Shown here one piece after another: positions 42,968 through 55,140 of a DNA stretch of 64,000 nt. Below the pieces are notes generated by a model. The model ran no database searches and was not told the DNA's origin. It saw only the letters and a program-made list of their open reading frames with translations. Numbering within the stretch: position 1 is the stretch's first letter; the number at the start of each line of letters is the position of its first letter. The stretch covers positions 12,052,047 to 12,116,046 of the forward strand of contig CM026570.1 in assembly GCA_015143295.1 (NCBI GenBank). Direction: 5' to 3'. The stretch comes from Tetracentron sinense (taxonomy: Eukaryota; Streptophyta; Magnoliopsida; Trochodendrales; Trochodendraceae). Both the position numbers and the translations under genes were made by a program.

Positions 42968-45185
42968 TGTAAGCACCCTATTTTTGCACCCCCTATTCCT
43001 CTTCCCACTTCTTCAAATGCTCCAAGGTTTACCCAAGGCCCAAGTAGTCAAGCCCAAATACCCAATCACCCAATTGCCTAAGCCAAAGCCTATTTCCATA
43101 GCTCAAGCCCAAATGTCATAGTCAAAGTCCAATAATCATAACCCATGACCCATCTACTAATAACCCATGATCCATAAGACCTAATCCATATATCCATATC
43201 CACCTACCCTATATCCTACAACCCATACCCATATAACCCATAGTTCACTCAACCCACCAACTCTCTTACACCTCTCTTATACCAACCCATACCCATATAA
43301 CTCATAGTTCACTCAACCCACCAACTCTCTTACACCTCTCTTACACCATATATCCTAGAACACATACTCATATAACTCATAGTTCACTCAACCCACCAAC
43401 TCTCTTACACCCCTTACAATACTCAACCATCAACTCTCTTACACTCCTTACAACACTCAATCTATCAACTCACCTTACAACACTCAAGTCTTTACCCACT
43501 AGCTCCTTTTATCCCTCATGTAAAAGACACAACCCAACCTCTTAGTTTTCCTATAAATACCAATCCCTTAGCTCCTTAGATTCATCCCTCAAGACCCCTA
43601 GAAGGTTCCCACCTACTTGTGTTTCTCTTAAGTTTGAAGAAGGGAGAAGAAATTAAGGTTTAGAGTTTGGAAAGAATTCTAAGACTAAAAGCTTAGAGTT
43701 CTTCACTAACTCTCTTCCTTTGTGGATTCTAAAACCCTACCCCTTGGAGCATTGAAGGAGAATTCTTGGAGGAGTAGGCACTCCTTCTTTCATTTTATCT
43801 TCTTTTTTATCTTTTTTCTTATTTGGTTCTCTCTTCTTGATCTCTCATTTCTCAAGCATAGTTGGGCCTCTCTACACCAATCTAATGGTGTAGAGGGACC
43901 CCATATCAAAGGCAAGGAGATGCTCATTTTTTCTTTTCCTTTCCATGTACATATTTTCTTCTTTTTTATGTACCCACAAGTGTGGATATGGGTAGGCCCA
44001 TAGAGAGTGGAAGTTAAAGCTATACCTCTCTTTTTATTTTGTTTTCTTTTGAGATTCTAGTCCTCTTTCTAGAATTTTTTGTGAAAGCTCATCCCCTCCC
44101 TAACATTCTTTAGAGCAACATTACATCATTAATAATGGTGTAAATGAACCACCTTAAAAGGGAGAGGATGAGTTTTCATTTTCTTTCATTTCTTTATTTT
44201 TCCTTCATGTTCTATGTTGAATGGGTAGGTGATGGTTTAAGGACTTAAGATAAATGATGGTGTAAGGACTTAAAGAGGACATTCTTAAAAATGTTTCATA
44301 CTAAAGACAATGGTATTTGATCTATTATCAACATCAATCCAACAAAATAGGTGTTGGTAATAGACCATTTACTATTCATAAGGCACATCCCTCTTTATGT
44401 CTTAAACTATAATCTTTTAGCCAAACTCTTGGACTAAATTTGACTTTAGTTAAGTTTGTCAAAACCTTACCTATATGAAAATTCAAAAACATGATAAAAT
44501 CTCAAAATACCAAAAACATGATAAAATCTCAAAACACCAAAAACATTCAAATATAACCAAAATATAAAAAACATTCAAATATCCCCAAAAATCTCAAAAA
44601 ATATAAAAAATACAAAAAGACCAAAAAGAGACTTGTAGGACCTCCTTAGTTTTGGTTAGCTCATCTAACCATGGATAAATACCCTCTAACCGCGGTTAGA
44701 CTTAACACTTGTGCACTTGACCTCCCCGGTCAACTAAACCATAGTCTTCTAGGCTAGACCCTTTGACCATCCTATGCACACACACACTCCCCCCTAGCCT
44801 CGGCACGGGCTCATGTGCCAGAACTACGCTCGGTCTGATCTCACCATGTGAGTACGTAGGCAACTCAACTCGGGTTCGACCCTAGCCATCTAGCTTTCTA
44901 TTTTTCTTGGATTAGCACTCACTTAAAAACTTTGGACATTTTAATTAAACTTTGAGATTATAATTGGCTTAAGTTTAGGGAGTAGGTAACCGTTATAAAA
45001 CGGAGGTCTTGGGGTGCCTAATACCTTCCCCAGGACTTAATCGAACCGCTTACCCTAACTCTGTAAAGACCATTTGCCTTATCCAAACAAACAAATACCC
45101 GGGACCCATCCCTAAGAATGAATAGGTGGCAACTCAAGTCAAACCATATAATTTTTAAAGTAAGTTGGAAAATCCCATGCTCACA
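42968..45185 (+). mobile_element. LTR-only insertion (solo LTR type), 2.2 kb, copy 1
   Basis: 2,218 bp starting TGTAAGCACCC and ending ATGCTCACA, flanked by a 5-bp duplication TAGTG (42,963-42,967 and 45,186-45,190). TG...CA ends, a 5-bp duplication and an internal TATAAATA (about 43,551) make it a solo LTR. The final third has GGGGTGCCTAATACCTTCCC and TACGTAGGCAAC words that I associate with long LTRs of Tat/Ogre-lineage Ty3/gypsy elements. A second copy, inverted, is at 60,506-62,774. The 93-codon frame at 43,722-44,003 is not considered a gene. Confidence 0.85.
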
Positions 45186-45572
45186 TAGTGATAGGCAGAC
45201 CCATGGATCCTATTTACTAAGCATTTAAGAGGGGGGGGGGGGGGGGATGCCTTAGGTTAGCAAATGGGATCCATGGCTCTGTTAACTATTTCCCATAATG
45301 AAATGAATGTTGGGAGAGAGATAGTGGGGGCGTTTAAGTGGAGAGTGAGAGGGAGTTTAAAAGTCTGAGTGAGAGAGAGAGAGAGATGGAGAGGCACAAA
45401 GGGTTTGGGTTGGGGGAAGATGAACGGGAGAAACGGTTTAAAGGGAGATCTTATCCTAACACGTGGCAAAACATAAAGTGGAGATTTTTGACATGTGGCA
45501 TCAATTTAGAAGAAACACAGAACTTTGAGGGTGTCCACGTGGATACACTTTGTAATATAATAGTAGTATAGA

Positions 45573-47424
45573 TATATCTTAAAGGCGCATGATCTGCCTT
45601 ACAAACACCTTTTATCTTTTTTTGGGGGTGTTATGGACTTGTAGTTTGGAGGGGGCCCAAGAATGGATTAGGGTTTATGATGCCATGGTTAGACTTGTCG
45701 AGTAAAAAAAGTTACCATCTGTCATTTCCTTAACCTATGATCTATTGTCAGACAAATGATGCTTAGGGTGGGCTTGATCATAACGTCCTAAGGCAGTTAA
45801 AATCTAATTGTTGAGCTATTAAAATAATAATAAATCAAATCTTAACCATCTAAGGGATCCCTTTTTCAGAGACTATAAATAGAGGGTTGGTATCATTAAT
45901 GATTCATTATATATTTTTGGAAATGAGCTCTAGCAAAACGATATTCTTTGCAACATCTTATTTCCCCAAGATATCATAGTTTCTCCCTCTTCCTCCTCTC
46001 CACATTCTTGATCACCATCTTTTAGCAAAATCAACATTGTCCGAACGGTTGGGATTACCAATTTAGGCGGACGATGGGACAATCTAAACCTTTCAAATTT
46101 TCTACACGGTATAGAGTGAAAAAAACATACATAGAACATAAGAATTATATATATAATCGACTGAGTAATGATCAAGTTGTGTTCTATGCAAGACCTTTGA
46201 CTTTCACCGACCCGGGTATTTGATTTTTTGTGTTCTTTTGCACCTGGGACTTTGAGGGTAAATTCTCAAAACTTTGAATTTTGTTGTTTAAGTACTAATC
46301 CAATTCATCACACTATCAGAAGTAATTGAAACACGACAAGCAAGTTCATATGCAGTCCTAGATGGTACCCAGTGGTAGGAGTGTCAACGGACACTATCCG
46401 TATCCAAATTCGTTGAATTGAATAATTATACGAATCAATATCTGGTGGAGCAAATTCAAATAGTAATTTTACTATTTCATATATCTTATTCCAAAAATAT
46501 CCGATCGATTATATAATTTATTACTATATATAACTAAGGGAAAGATTTATGCATCTGTCTACCCACTCCTATCCATCTCTAATGTGACAATGTTAGTACG
46601 ACTTACTTGGGTTCCAACCATATCTTCCATGCTCACACAAAGCATATCAAGATATATTTGTCGACACAAAATTTTGTGATTAGTGAATTAATCACAAAAT
46701 AAGGGATGAACAAATATTTATTTATTTGGAAGATGGTACAACTCTCAAGATTCCTCTGATTAACAGTCAAAATTTTCGGAAGTAGAAGATGAGAGTCGAC
46801 GCGTGATCTCGATCTTCTTTGAAGGTGTTGGTGTAGTTTTTTCTTTCTTCCGGGCTTTGTGCTTGATCGGTTATAAAGTAATTTTGGAAAGAACCGGCTT
46901 CTTTGTACCTTTGTCTTCTCTAGAATGCTTTGATTTCTTTTCTGTGAAGATTAGAGAATGCTTGACTTGTGTTGTTTAACGATTCTTCTAAATTCTCTTC
47001 TTTCGCTTTTTCTGAATCATCTTTCTGGATTTCTGAATCATCCCACAAATCTCTAGCTTCGAGCCTTATTTATAAACATTTTGTGATAAGAATTCCAAGA
47101 GTCCCACTTGATTTAGTAGTTTAAGGAACTTATGAGACTTTGATGGGCCCCACCCATCTTCTTGGCTATTGAGTCCATACTCAGGCCTCTTGTGTTGACG
47201 GATCAACTCATTTCTTGAGTGTGTGACCCATTTGAATTTGGACTTGGATTTTGGGCTTATGGGCTTTCTACTTCATGCCTAGACCTGAGGCGTAGGAGGC
47301 CCATGCCTTGTCATTAGGCTCAATTTTCATGTATAGGGTCTTTTAATGATTTTAGGCTCTTTGTACAATGTTATGAGCGTGTAGGGACCTTTGTATAAAA
47401 TTGAGAAATTTTAGGGTTCTACAA
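45573..47424. other. Unit 2 segment downstream of the Helitron
   Basis: Matches 32,914-34,700 of unit 1. It includes a TATA box (45,874-45,881) 49 bp before an 18-codon frame (45,923-45,979) and decayed LTR-like DNA. No firm gene. Confidence 0.5.
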
Positions 47425-47830
47425 TATTATCATTTTGTTCGAGAATGAGTGGTTCAAGGTGATCTATGGATTTCATTTATCTCCACGGAACATCAACCAG
47501 CTGACATTTTCACTAAGGGTCTCCCTAGTCCTCGGTTTCAGTGTTTACAATCCAAGTTGCTATCTCAATCACCATCAACTTTCAGGGGTGTATTAACCGA
47601 TATTCATGAATCACCAAATCCTACTATTATTGGAGATTCTAAAATGAGTCCTACACAACATAGATATCGTATATATCACTTAGGAAAGGAATCTAAAGTC
47701 TGTTGTAATCTTCCTTATTTATCTCTATGTATTTGTGTAACAATAGGACTTGTATCATGTATATATACATGAATGAAGACAAGTAAAAATCCAACTTTTG
47801 TTATTCAATTCTTTGCCTAAGCTTTCACTC
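47425..47830 (+). mobile_element. Ty1/copia 3'-end fossil (unit 2)
   Basis: Sister of the fossil at 34,700-35,110 (RNase H end plus LTR-like sequence). Broken. Confidence 0.75.
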
Positions 47831-50800
47831 TTTGAGAGCTACACTCACATAGAAAGAGAAACTCGTGACCCCAAAAACTCTATCACAAAGACATTCAAAT
47901 TATCAAATACAATTAAGCTTGTACCCTAGGCTAATATATAGTCTCAAACCAATCCTAAAACAAATAGAAATAGAAAAATCCTTCACCCAGAGAAAATCCT
48001 CAAAAACGAAGTCTAAACCCAAAAATATTCCCCCCCCCCAAAAAAAAGGCTAGTAAATTTAGCCACAGAAGTTGATTGACATTATGCAAGAGAGGAGTGC
48101 TAGCCCATATGCAGATTTTAAGTTTCCGAAGTCCCACTATAAGAGCAACACACTCTCAGTATGAGAGCAACATGTGTCTGCTACCCCTTCCACAAGTTAA
48201 AGAAACAATTTTTTTCAACCCCTTCAACAAGTGAATTAAACAATTCTTTGTAGTGAAACTGATTTATTAAGAATAGCTTGGATGATTTACAATGACCCCA
48301 TAGAGCTAGGGTTTAAATAGATGTTCTATGCCAAGACTCCTAATATAGAAAGATCTTTCAAAGATAATCCTAATTTAATCATACATAATCAAATTCTAAA
48401 TTCAAATTTAATTGATACTATATGATTGTGAAGAGATACACTGATAATGATATTCACTTTATTACAATAGGATATTCCCGAATACTAATAATTTTTTTCA
48501 ACAAGTTAAAGTTCAACCGGATAAGGAGGTACCAAGCACATGTCAGTACATGAGAGTTTGGAAGTCTGTGCCTAGGGCTAGCATTTCTCTTAACATGAAC
48601 AATAACCACTAATAATGTTGTCTTACTATAGCTAATGCGGTACTACTGTAAATGATGTTAAACATAGCGGCAATGTAGCCCAAGGCTTTAAAGGACTAAC
48701 AATCTGCTGATACATCACTAAAACGTCAAATGTAATCTTTTAAATTAGACCTAGTAGATTTGCCTTTTTTTCTTAGTAATAGTTGAAAATTGTTCTAGTG
48801 TAACGAGAGCTAATTGATTCTTTATAGCCTTGGACTACCAACACTATTGACACCAAGTTTCACTCCGATAAATGTTGGTAACACTATACTGGAATTGAAT
48901 TTTCGACAACATTCTAACAACCCCTCACCATGGCTTGAATTCGGTCAGGCCGCCAAATATGCTCTTCGTCCTTTTTATCCACCACGCCTGCTAAAGTGCT
49001 GGTAGGTGTGTCAGAGAGCCAAGCTTTAGCAACTCGCCAAGCCTAACTGATCTAACATAGTAAATTCGCTTCACAAATGAGCTGAGCTTTATCAAAAGTT
49101 GGCTCAATTTTAATAGTTTTATTTATTTCATCATTTTGGAAGATAACAATACTCTTTTATTTTATTTTGTATAGGACATGTGGTTAGACCACAAATTCAA
49201 TTAATGGTGTTAGCATCTGTTCATAAGTTAGAGGGTTAGAAGCCCATGATTTGAAGTTTGACCAAATGATGGGTCATCTCAACCACTAAAACCGAAGAGA
49301 GTAGAACCCTGCTCACCCCAATGTGGGAATACAAATTAACATTGTCACTAGCACAAGCAGTTGTACAATACCCTTTTATAATATATTGGGTTTTGGCATA
49401 TATATATATATAATTGTGACAAATTTAATGTGTATTTTTGTTAATGTAAAACCCTAGAGTTTAGTTTTATAAAATGAAAATTTTAAGTTGAATGTTATAA
49501 CCCTACATACACTCTAAAACCTTAATTTGTCTGGTTGCCCATTTTCTCTATTTTTTTTCTTTCTTGAATAATAGTAAACCATAGGGCTGAGCTAGGATTT
49601 TCTTGTAGGGAAGCAAGAAGGGTAGATTGAAAATGTTAGTAATTGAAAGAGATTTATGGAAAATAATTAGGCAGTACGAAATTCTAGGTCTAGGGGATGA
49701 AGGTTTCCAACTTCCAACCCCCTTGTTAGGGTTCGGGGTGTAACCCCCACCCCCCACAAAAATAAATAAATAAAATAGGACAAAGTTCAAAGATCATCTC
49801 GTTCGTACGTCTTATATGGTACTGTTTCTCCTTTAGGAGGAAGTTACCCCCTTGCCCATGGGTATGCATTGTTAAAAAATTAAGTAATGTGTAAAAAAAA
49901 GTTAAGGGGCAACTGCCCACATGCTCCGTCCTGGTAAACCAAACCCCAAAGCAATAAACCTGGCCCCTTTTTTCCACTCTGATTAGATCAAAAAAGAAGA
50001 TGATAAATATAGAATAAATGATAGCTAAGGATCATCTTCTACGGTGTATTGCAACTAAGAATATCCCCCATGAAGAAATAATACAGACTACAACATGAAC
50101 CCTAAGGATATTTTTTTTGGGACTTGCTGTGGATTTTGTCTTACTAGATTTTTGATTAATTTCAGACACTAACGGAAGATTTGTTGATTTTATGTTATTA
50201 TTCCACTTAAGATAATGGTTCCATGACTGATTTTGTGTGTTTTGGTGCTCATATAACTTCAATGTGATGCAACAGGAAAGTACCTGGAATAATGGACACC
50301 CACTGTCTTGTTGATTCTTAGGAATACCAAAACAAAAGGAAAAAAGAGAAAATATTTTCAAGAAACTACAACATTAATCAAAACTCTCTTTACCTTGTGG
50401 TTTACCTTGCGGCTTACATCTATAACCAAGAAAACACGAAAAATTACTAAAAATAGTAAAATTGAATTAATCACGGAAACTGCTAATACTAAAGCCTAGA
50501 ATCAAGGCAGAATCAACGATCCATGATCCTGACTTCCAAAACTATATTTATTATTTAAAACAAAACTTTTCAAAAATACCAAAATCGTTATTTTTGAAGC
50601 ATAAACGAAGGAATTTAACCAAAAAGTAAAAGTCCATGATGAAGTGATTCAAACCGATCAACTCGATATGCAGTCCTAGACGGGACCTAGTGGCCTGTCA
50701 CCTATCCCAAAAGATACTAGATCAAATCCAACGATAAAAATGCCAAGAGTATGTCTACGACTCAATCCAGATTTATTCTATAACACATACACAATTACGC

Positions 50801-51454
50801 ACCCTATAAAATAAAATCCGAAGATAAAATTTAGTTAGTGGCATAGTGGCAAAGTCAGGGTTCGGTAATAATTCGGCAAGGGTCAAGTTCGGAAAAATTC
50901 AGGAAAAAAAAACAAAGAAATATTCGGGAACAATTCGGGGAAAAAAATAATTATTATAAAAAGAAATTCAACAATTTGATTAGATAATACCCAAAATAAG
51001 CAATTTACTTTGTCAAACTAATGAATTATTGCAAAATTTGCGAATGATTCGAGAAAATCGACAAACCTAAAATTCGAGAATAATTTAGAGAATAATTCGG
51101 CATACCTAAAATTCGAGAGTTTTTCAACAATTCGGAGAATTTTTCAAAAGAGTCTCCAAAGGAGGACTCCAAGGTCCTCTTCTAAGATGGCCGCAGTGTC
51201 CTTGTGTCCCTTTTAACACCTCTTTAACCATGGTCCAGCTTAATTCAATTAAAATTAATAATTTTTCTTTTTTTTTGTTTTTTTAAAAACCTTGGTTAGA
51301 TTGGTTAACCTAACCACAATTGATGGGAGGTAAAAAGAGGGCGTGGACCAATAAGATCATGGTGTCAACTTCTAAGCTGACCTTGGGTCCTTTTTCCATT
51401 TTCTTTTTCAAAAATTTGAAGAATTTTGTTACTATATTTAGTTGATGGCAATTT
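47831..51454. other. Unit 2 distal segment, no firm gene
   Basis: Colinear with 35,111-38,647. It holds the C/A tract (48,031-48,047), the exon-like stretch (48,923-49,005), an AATTCGG-rich stretch and a TTAACC-family copy (51,190-51,360). An extra 85 bp at about 48,625-48,710, also in unit 3, is missing from unit 1. Confidence 0.45.
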
Positions 51455-52068
51455 TTAGTCCGTCTTTACGTCTCTCTTGTGTGAAAAACTTGTGTGAAAA
51501 AATTGGCATAGATGTTGCATGTGCTTAGACTTTGCTAGCTGCTACCGCTTTGAGCAAACAACGTGGAATATGCATGAGAGTTATCTGAAATGTCGTCCCC
51601 TTCCATATCAGAATCACCACTAAGTGTATCCAAAACTTGACTTTTGAGTACTTAGATTTCATGAATTTCGATGAAAGGCATAGATCCCTGATTGAAACAT
51701 TAAATGTTCTTCATACTTATCTTTGGTTAGTCCTCCATTCAGCATTTAGGGAAATTATTGGGAAGTCTCATTACTAGAAAGGTCAGCACTCTAGAGGAAA
51801 ACATCTACTTATCTGATGGTTAAAATCATTCCTATCAAAATGGTCAACAAACACTTCTCGTGGGTCCGCTTACGCAACGGTCCAGATTGATATAGTATCT
51901 TAAGTAATGTAGAACTTGAACTATCCCATAACGTTTGGTCATTAATATAGAGACCGCGTCATTTTATCATAAGAGGAGACCTTGGTCGGCCATTGCCGGT
52001 GCTACTAGTCATCCTTACCCACCTCACTGGTCCATAGATATGAAGAAACGAAGGCTAGAAAAAACTCC

Positions 52069-52078
52069 TATATAAATA
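52069..52078 (+). promoter_or_regulatory. TATA box of gene B3
   Basis: TATATAAATA, with a 2-bp TA expansion relative to B1 and B2, 45-54 bp before the ATG. Confidence 0.75.
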
Positions 52079-52122
52079 TGCTGTAACCCTTTCCTTTAAT
52101 CTAAGCATCTCATCTCTCCAAA

Positions 52123-52371
52123 ATGGCAATGAACTTTTACAGAGGAAATGGCCACAAGATGATACAAATGGTTGCTTTTGTTTTCTTGATTCTAAGTTTC
52201 AGTCCTCTTTCAATGGCAAGGGTCTTAGAAGGAGTGAGGCCGTCGATGAAGAATGGAGTAGGGTTAGTATCACTTGATAAAACTCCGGTGCCGCCTTCCG
52301 GGCCTTCGCCCTGCACACATATCCCTGGCAATGGTGGTGGTGGTCGTCGATGTCCACCAAAACGTGGGTGA
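52123..52371 (+). CDS. CTNIP/SCREW-like secreted signalling peptide precursor B3
   Basis: An 82-residue single-exon precursor nearly identical to B2: I14 instead of V in the signal segment and L51 instead of I in the propeptide. The predicted mature region is unchanged: VPPSGPSPCTHIPGNGG, basic RR, second Cys at 77 and CPPKRG end. Its promoter has the W-box (51,842-51,847) and TATA box. B2 and B3 would release the same peptide, so the pair provides dosage or divergent expression rather than a new ligand. Receptor assignment (HSL3/NUT type) is inferred from the motif. Confidence 0.85.
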   Translation: MAMNFYRGNGHKMIQMVAFVFLILSFSPLSMARVLEGVRPSMKNGVGLVSLDKTPVPPSGPSPCTHIPGNGGGGRRCPPKRG

Positions 52372-54737
52372 ACTTCGTCAGCCATGGCCAGCTCTCGGGA
52401 TACAAGTTAATGGAAATAAGATGTAAATTAAACAAAAATATATTTTTTTAGTTTCATTGTTATCTAGTACTATGGTCGGACTAAAGGAGGTTGTTGTATT
52501 ATATTAATATGATAGTTGGATTAATATTTGAATCACATACCATTTCTGCTCCATATGCTTCTCCACGTAGAGTTAGTGGTGAAGCTAAATTCCCGCATGG
52601 TGCACTATGCTGTAACTAAAGCAACCAAGCTTCTACTTTAGCTCTACAACGGGTTACGATTTTGCTTGCTCTACTAGCAGCACCCTTAATTGCCCTTTAG
52701 ATCGATGATAAACACTTTAAAAGTGCTTTGCCTTAAAAACTGCTTTAGGGTTTATTAAAGGTGTGACGAGTAAAGCTACTATTGCCATTTTAATTATGCA
52801 TAGAGAGTGTAGATGATGGATTTTGGTAACGGTCACGTGGCACTATCTCAGCGCACTCTTAATTACTCCTAGTTCAATAGGCATATATCTTAAAAGGCGC
52901 ATGATCCGCCTTACATATACCTATTATCTTATTTCTGGGGTGTTATGGACTTATGGTTTAAAGGGTGCCCAAGAATGGGTTAAGGTTAATGAAGCCATGG
53001 TTAGACTTGTCAAGTAAAAAACAGTTACCATATGTCATTTCCTTAACCTATGATCTATTGTCAGACAAATGATGCTTAGGATGAGCTTGGTCATAACATC
53101 CTAAGGCATTTCAAATCTAATTATTGAGCTGTTAAAATAATAATAAATCAAATCCTAACCGTCTAAGGGATCTCTTTTTCAGAGACTATAAATAGAGGGT
53201 TGGTATCATTAATGATTCATTATATATTTTTGGGAATGAGCTCTAGCAAAACGATTTTCTTTGCAACATCTTATTTCTCCATCATATCATAGTTTCTCTC
53301 ACTTCCTCCTCTCCACATTCTTGATCACCGTCTTTTAGGAAAATCAACATTGTCCGAATGCTTAGGATTACCAATTTAGGTGGACGATGGGACGATCTAA
53401 TCCTTTCAAATTTTCTACACGGTACAGAGAGACAAAAAGACAAATAGAACAAAAGAATTACATATATAATCATGGCTGAGTAATGTTCAAGTTGTGTTCT
53501 ATGCAAGACCTTTGACTTTCACCGGCTTGGGTATTTGATTTTTTCTGTTCTTTTGAACCTGGGACTTTAAGGGTAAATTCTCAAGACTTTGAATTTTGTT
53601 GTTTAAGTACTAATCCAATTCATCACTATCAGAAGTAATTGAAACACGATAAGCAGGTTCATATGCAATCCTAGATGGTACCCAGTGGTACGAGTGTAAA
53701 CGGATACTATCAGTATCCAAATTCATTTAATCGAATAATTATACGAATCAATATCTGGTGGAGCAAATTCAAATAGTAATTGTACTATTTGATATATCTT
53801 ATTCCATAAATATTCGATCGATTATATAATTAATTACTATATATAACTAGGGGAAAGATTTTTGCATCTGTCTACCCGCTCCTATCCATCTCTATTGTGA
53901 CCATGTTAGGGCAACATACATGGCTTCCAACCCTATCTTCCATTCTCACACAAAGCATATCAAGATATATTTGTCGACACAAAATTTTGTGATTAGTGAA
54001 TAAATTACGAAATAAGGGATGAACAAATATTTATTTATTTTGAAGATGGTACAACTCTTAAGATTCCTCTTATTAACAGTCAAAATTTTCTGAAGTAGAA
54101 GATGAGAGTCGACGCGTTATCTCGATCTTCTTTGAAGGTGTTGATGTAGTTTTTTCTTTCTTCCGGACTTTGTGCTTGATCGGTTGTAAACTAATTTTGG
54201 AAAGAATTGGCTTCTTTGTACCTTTGTCTTCTCTAGAATGCCTTGATTTATTTTCTCTGAAAATTAGAGAATGCTTGACTTGTGTTGTTTAACGATTCTT
54301 CTGAATTCTCTTCTTTTGCTTTTTCTGAATCATCTTTCTGGATTTCTGAATCATCCCCCAAATCTCTAGCTTCGAGTCTTATTTATAAACATTTTGTGAT
54401 AAGAATTCCAAGATTCCCACTTGATTTAGTAGTTTAAGGAACTTATGAGACATTGATGGGCCCCACCCATCTTCTTGGGTATTGAGTCCATACTCAGCCT
54501 TCTTGAGTTGACGGATCGACTCATTTGTTGAGTGTGTGACCCATCTGAATTTGGATTTGGATTTTGGGTTTATGGGTTTTCTACTTCATTCCCAGACCTG
54601 AGCCGTAGGAGGCCCATGCCTTGTCATTAGGCTCAATTTTAATGTATAGGGTCTTTTAATGATTTTAAGCACTTTGAACAATTTTACAAATATGTAGGGA
54701 CCTTTGTATAAAATTGAGAAATTTTAGGGTTCTACAA
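52372..54737. other. Unit 3 segment downstream of B3
   Basis: Matches the corresponding parts of units 1 and 2. It includes CACGTG near 52,834, a TATA box at about 53,187 followed by an 18-codon frame (53,236-53,292), and decayed LTR-like DNA. No firm gene. Confidence 0.5.
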
Positions 54738-55140
54738 TATTATCATTCTGTACGAGAATGAGTGGTTCAAGGTGATCTACGGATTTCATTTATCTCCATG
54801 GAATATCAACCAGCTGACATTTTCACTAAGGGTCTCCCTGGTCCTCGGTTTCAGTGTTTACAATCCAAGTTGCTATCTCAATCACCATCAACTTTCGGGG
54901 GTGTATTAACTGATATTCATGAATCACCAAATCCTACTATTATTGGAGATTCTAAAATGAGTCCTACACAACATAGATATCGTATATTTCTCTTAGGAAA
55001 GTAATCTAAAGTCTGTTGTAATCTTGCTTATTTATTTCTATGTATTCGGGTAACAATTGGACTTGTATTATGTATATATACATGAATGAAGACAAGTAAA
55101 AATCCAACGTTTGTTATTCAATTCTTTGCCTAAGCTTTCA
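54738..55140 (+). mobile_element. Ty1/copia 3'-end fossil (unit 3)
   Basis: Sister of the fossils in units 1 and 2. Broken. Confidence 0.75.

Larger units (their letters stand above)
40253..45572 (-). mobile_element. Non-autonomous Helitron in unit 2, with nested LTR
   Basis: 5,320 bp, absent from units 1 (32,913) and 3 (52,886), where the host reads AGGTATATATCTT or AGGCATATATCTT without interruption. On the minus strand it starts TCTATACTACTATTATA, a classic Helitron 5' end, and finishes with a hairpin (CCATGCATCGCACGGG), then ATGTTTACTAG, in standard CTRR form. It lies between host A and T with no target duplication. No Rep/helicase is seen. A 2.2-kb LTR-type element (42,968-45,185) is nested inside, so the Helitron proper is about 3.1 kb. 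Its 3' hairpin resembles that of the unit 1 Helitron, so they may be one family. Confidence 0.88.
38648..51454. repeat. Tandem unit 2
   Basis: Second full unit. It matches units 1 and 3 throughout and holds gene B2. It contains a 5.3-kb Helitron (40,253-45,572) absent from the other two. Minor indels and substitutions apart, the order of all landmarks (gene, exon-like stretch, CACGTG, TATA plus short frame, copia fossil, C/A tract, AATTCGG stretch) is the same. Confidence 0.9.

Noticed and set aside
43722-44003. 93-codon Phe-rich frame
   Set aside because: Lies within the solo LTR; the inverted copy at 60,506-62,774 does not keep it as a credible protein.
42968-45185. A new DNA transposon family for the pair of 2.2-kb repeats
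   Set aside because: TG..CA ends, 5-bp target duplications and an internal TATA box fit solo LTRs better; no terminal inverted repeats beyond TG/CA.
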